In this document: piece after piece, positions 35,723 through 38,077 of the stretch | Layout: each line of letters opens with the position of its first letter | Numbering within the stretch: position 1 is the stretch's first letter | Assembly: GCF_000820185.1 (NCBI RefSeq) | Contig: NZ_CDCA01000044.1 | Location: 1 to 38,077, forward strand | Direction of reading: 5' to 3' | DNA length: 38,077 nt | Source of the DNA: Aeromonas tecta | Lineage (GTDB): Bacteria > Pseudomonadota > Gammaproteobacteria > Enterobacterales > Aeromonadaceae | The notes under the pieces: model-generated | Told to the model about the DNA's origin: nothing | The model's input: only the letters and a program-made list of their open reading frames with translations | Database searches by the model: none | Translations under genes and position numbers: made by a program

Positions 35723-37510
35723 TTATTGCCTCAGACGAAAGTGCAAGCCGAGCCACTGCTGGAACTTCTTCACCTGATGCAGGGCATGGCGCAGCAGATC
35801 CCGCTCGCCGTGGCTGAGCGTCTCCACCCGCACCCGGTTGTCTCCCTCCTTGAGCTGGCTGCGCAGGCGCAGGCGCACGAAGAGCCGAAACGCCTCCGCC
35901 AGATTGGCGCCGTAGTCGCTGCTAAGGCGCCCGCAGGTCACCAGTGCGTCGATGCGCTCCAGGGTTGAGGTCTCCAGGATCTTGGCCTCCAGTGCCAGCA
36001 GGCGAATGCCGCGCACCAGTGAAAACAGGCCACCGCGCTTGAGATCCAGCCCCTGCGGCTCTTGCTCCAGCCGGCCAAACAGGGTGAGCGGGGTGTGGAA
36101 TGCCACCGCGGCGCGGGCCATCTCCGCCAGCAGATCTGGCCGGTCGGCCAGCTGGGTGCGCAGGTGGCGGGCGATGGGGGCGAGCAGGGCGCGATCCCCC
36201 GCAGCGGGCTGGGCATCGGCCAGGGTAGCGAGCCAGAGCAAGTCCGCTTCGCTGGCCTCGATACAGGCCCGTTCTATTTCTAGCTGCCATTGCGACGCTT
36301 CTTTCACCCAGGCGGGATTGTTGACCATCACCCGGCCGGGACAGGGCGGGTAGCCGAGCCGCTCGAGTAGGGCACTGAAGGCGGCCAAGTCCCCCTGCTG
36401 GCTGGGCCAGTGGAGATCGGCAGGCAGGATCAGCGCGTTGTCCTGATCGGTTTTCTGGATCTGCTCGCCACGCCCCTCCGAGCCCAGCACCAGCAGACAT
36501 ACCCTGGCTTGTACCTCGGCCGGGATGGTCAGGGCGAAGGCCTTGGCGATCAGCTGCTCGTTGAGGGTGGCGATGAGCTTCATCAGGAAGGCGGTGTGGA
36601 TCCCCTGGGCGAACAGAGAGCGGGTCAGCTGTTGCTGCTCGCGGGCGATCGCTTCCAGGGTCGGCGGGTTGCCTGCCCGGGCGATGCGCAGGGTCAGCAC
36701 ATGGGAGTGGGCGGAGAAGAGCCCGAGCACCTGGGTCAAATGCAGCACTCCCACCACCTCTTGCCGCTGCCAGACCACTAGCCGCTTGATACGGTGACGG
36801 GTCATCAGCAGCAGGGCATCGAACAGGTAGCCGCCAAGCGTGAGGCCAATCAGGGGAGCCTGGCTTAGCACCGCCAGCGGCGCCGTCAGTGGCAATCCCT
36901 TCAGGGTCAGGGCGTGGAGCAGGGTCTTGCGGGTCGCCAGGGTCAAGCTGCCATCGGCGGCGGGATAGAGCAGGCAATCGTTGCCCTGACTCGCCATAGC
37001 CTCGGTGGCGGCCAGCAGGCTGAGCTGGTTGTCGACAATGAGTGGCGCCTGCAGGTGGCTGGTATCGATGCGGGTCAGGATGAATTCAGCCAGGTTCTGC
37101 TGACCGAGTTGTTCACGCCTCGCCTGCTGTTGCTGGCGCTCGGCCAGGGTGGCGGTGAAGTAATGCGCGAAGGCCGGGTGCTCGGCGCAGAGCGTCTCGA
37201 ATACCCCGTGGGGAATGAGCTGGCAGAGGGTATCTTCCAGCGCACTGAAACGGTGGCGGCAGCGGCCATCGAACTGGGCGCGCACGTCGAACAGGTCGTC
37301 GACCCCGTAGTCGCCAAAGTGCTGGTGGGGGCCCGACTCTTCCACCGCGCCCTTGATGATGAGATAGAGACCGGGGGGGGTATCGCCGGGGCTTAGCACC
37401 GTCTGGCCCGCCCGAAAATAGCAGACGCTGAGGTGCTGCCCAAGCTGCTGGCGCGCCTCTTCGCCGAGACAATCAAAGGGTGGACGGGCGAAGTTGAACA
37501 ACAGGGTCAT
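35723..37510 (-). CDS. cNMP-binding / CBS / DUF294 nucleotidyltransferase-like protein
   Basis: This 595-residue cytoplasmic protein has four regions. A cyclic-nucleotide-binding-like domain is near residues 25-125 (FRAGQTVLSPGDTPPGLYLI). A CBS pair is near 150-270 (LLLMTRHRIKRLVVWQRQEV). A DUF294 nucleotidyltransferase-like domain has LGSEGRGEQ near residue 341 followed by DQDNALI. A C-terminal DUF294-associated helical domain runs from about 450. Such proteins are predicted signal-dependent regulators with a GlnD-like transferase fold; the substrate is unknown. The ATG at 37510 (MTLLFNFARPPF) was chosen because it begins the conserved region. The frame stays open upstream to 37990, but that would overlap the divergent crotonase gene. 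Confidence 0.85.
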   Translation of the reverse strand: MTLLFNFARPPFDCLGEEARQQLGQHLSVCYFRAGQTVLSPGDTPPGLYLIIKGAVEESGPHQHFGDYGVDDLFDVRAQFDGRCRHRFSALEDTLCQLIPHGVFETLCAEHPAFAHYFTATLAERQQQQARREQLGQQNLAEFILTRIDTSHLQAPLIVDNQLSLLAATEAMASQGNDCLLYPAADGSLTLATRKTLLHALTLKGLPLTAPLAVLSQAPLIGLTLGGYLFDALLLMTRHRIKRLVVWQRQEVVGVLHLTQVLGLFSAHSHVLTLRIARAGNPPTLEAIAREQQQLTRSLFAQGIHTAFLMKLIATLNEQLIAKAFALTIPAEVQARVCLLVLGSEGRGEQIQKTDQDNALILPADLHWPSQQGDLAAFSALLERLGYPPCPGRVMVNNPAWVKEASQWQLEIERACIEASEADLLWLATLADAQPAAGDRALLAPIARHLRTQLADRPDLLAEMARAAVAFHTPLTLFGRLEQEPQGLDLKRGGLFSLVRGIRLLALEAKILETSTLERIDALVTCGRLSSDYGANLAEAFRLFVRLRLRSQLKEGDNRVRVETLSHGERDLLRHALHQVKKFQQWLGLHFRLRQ

Positions 37511-37690
37511 GACAATTCTCGTCTCGGCTGGGGGCATAGTGCATGGCGCATGGTGCCAGTCTGGCAAAGCGGCCTGAGGGGAGCCAGCCGACTTTAGTCG
37601 CACGGTAAGTGCGGCCTCCCTGTACCAGCTGGTAACACTCTGGTAACGTGGTGGTATGACCAGTATCGACTCAGGAGAGGACAGGGGAAA

Positions 37691-38077
37691 ATGGATAAAC
37701 CAAGGGTCAAATGCGAGATCCGGGACGGCATCGCCGAGGTGATGTTGGCGCGGGGGGACAAACTCAATGCGCTGGACAGGGCCATGTTCGGCGCCATCGA
37801 TGAGACGCTCAGCCAGTTGCAGCAGCAGAAAGGCTTGCGGGCGGTGATCCTGCACGGGGAGGGGCGCGCATTTTGCGCCGGGCTGGATGTGAAATCCATG
37901 CTCAAGCAGCCGGTGGCGGCCCTCGATATCCTCAAGCGCGAGGCGGACGAGGCCACCAACCTGGCCCAGCGGGTGGCCTATGGTTGGCACCAGCTGTCGG
38001 TGCCGGTGATCGTCGTCACCCAGGGCGTCTGTTTCGGTGGCGGTTTGCAGATAGCGCTCGGCGCCGATTTTCGCTTC
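37691..38077 (+). CDS. Crotonase / enoyl-CoA hydratase family protein, partial (3' end off the window)
   Basis: The 129 visible codons from the ATG at 37691 encode the N-terminal half of a crotonase. The oxyanion-hole motifs are present: AFCAGLDVK near residue 62 and GVCFGGGLQ near 115, each with the expected Ala/Gly residues. Family members hydrate or isomerise acyl-CoA thioesters, for example in fatty-acid or amino-acid breakdown; the exact substrate is not visible from this half. AGGGG lies just before the ATG. It is divergent from the cNMP/CBS gene, with about 180 bp between them that should hold both promoters. Confidence 0.9.
   Translation, partial: MDKPRVKCEIRDGIAEVMLARGDKLNALDRAMFGAIDETLSQLQQQKGLRAVILHGEGRAFCAGLDVKSMLKQPVAALDILKREADEATNLAQRVAYGWHQLSVPVIVVTQGVCFGGGLQIALGADFRF

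Noticed and set aside
37511..37990. N-terminal extension of the cNMP/CBS protein
   Set aside because: It would overlap the divergent crotonase gene, and the conserved sequence begins at 37510.

Overview
The window is mostly the late half of a temperate podovirus-type prophage in a GC-rich gammaproteobacterial chromosome. The right flank (33.0-38.1 kb) carries an acetate permease operon (yjcH-actP), a DnaQ-like exonuclease, a cNMP/CBS/DUF294 protein and the start of a crotonase gene. This gene set and base composition fit Aeromonas or a close relative; that is inference, not proven here. No integrase, repressor or replication gene is present, so the early region and the other attachment site probably lie left of position 1.

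Layout. 1-2058 is AT-rich accessory DNA: a minus-strand Ig-like lipoprotein running off the left edge, then a tight plus-strand cassette of an interrupted membrane ORF, a 28-aa membrane microprotein, a degenerate EAL-domain protein and a 39-aa membrane microprotein. 2209-3463 is the lysis cassette (holin, SAR endolysin, i-spanin with nested o-spanin). 3501-8971 is packaging (small terminase with a candidate pac array, an inserted unknown gene, large terminase, portal). 9210-13712 is the head (scaffold, N4-gp56-like coat, small head proteins, two adaptors). 13709-16880 holds a tail fibre and a small gene. 16975-23504 holds tail, receptor-binding and ejection proteins. 23638-32085 is a single 2815-codon polyvalent protein gene. 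32148-32627 has two small genes, one behind a LexA box. 32628-32978 contains the phage/host junction.

Regulation. Four intergenic sites (2089, 8977, 16883 and 23508) share a sigma70-like promoter architecture: TTG at -35, a spacer of exactly 17 bp ending in CAGCGT, then TAGNAT at -10. Each is followed within about 10-50 bp by intrinsic terminators. This repeats, four times, the logic of the lambda pR'-tR' late promoter, and splits the late genes into blocks of roughly 7-8 kb that may be switched on together by an antiterminator encoded outside the window. Many late genes are also followed by strong hairpin terminators, and one perfect terminator lies inside the giant ORF, directly after a nested 64-codon ORF in another frame.

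The phage genes form a coherent program. TerS/TerL and portal fill a scaffold-built capsid, adaptors and tail proteins close it, and the fibre and gpJ-like protein bind the host. Small ejection proteins and the polyvalent protein are probably delivered with the DNA, and the lysis cassette releases progeny. The left cassette and the gene between the terminase subunits look like cargo (morons).
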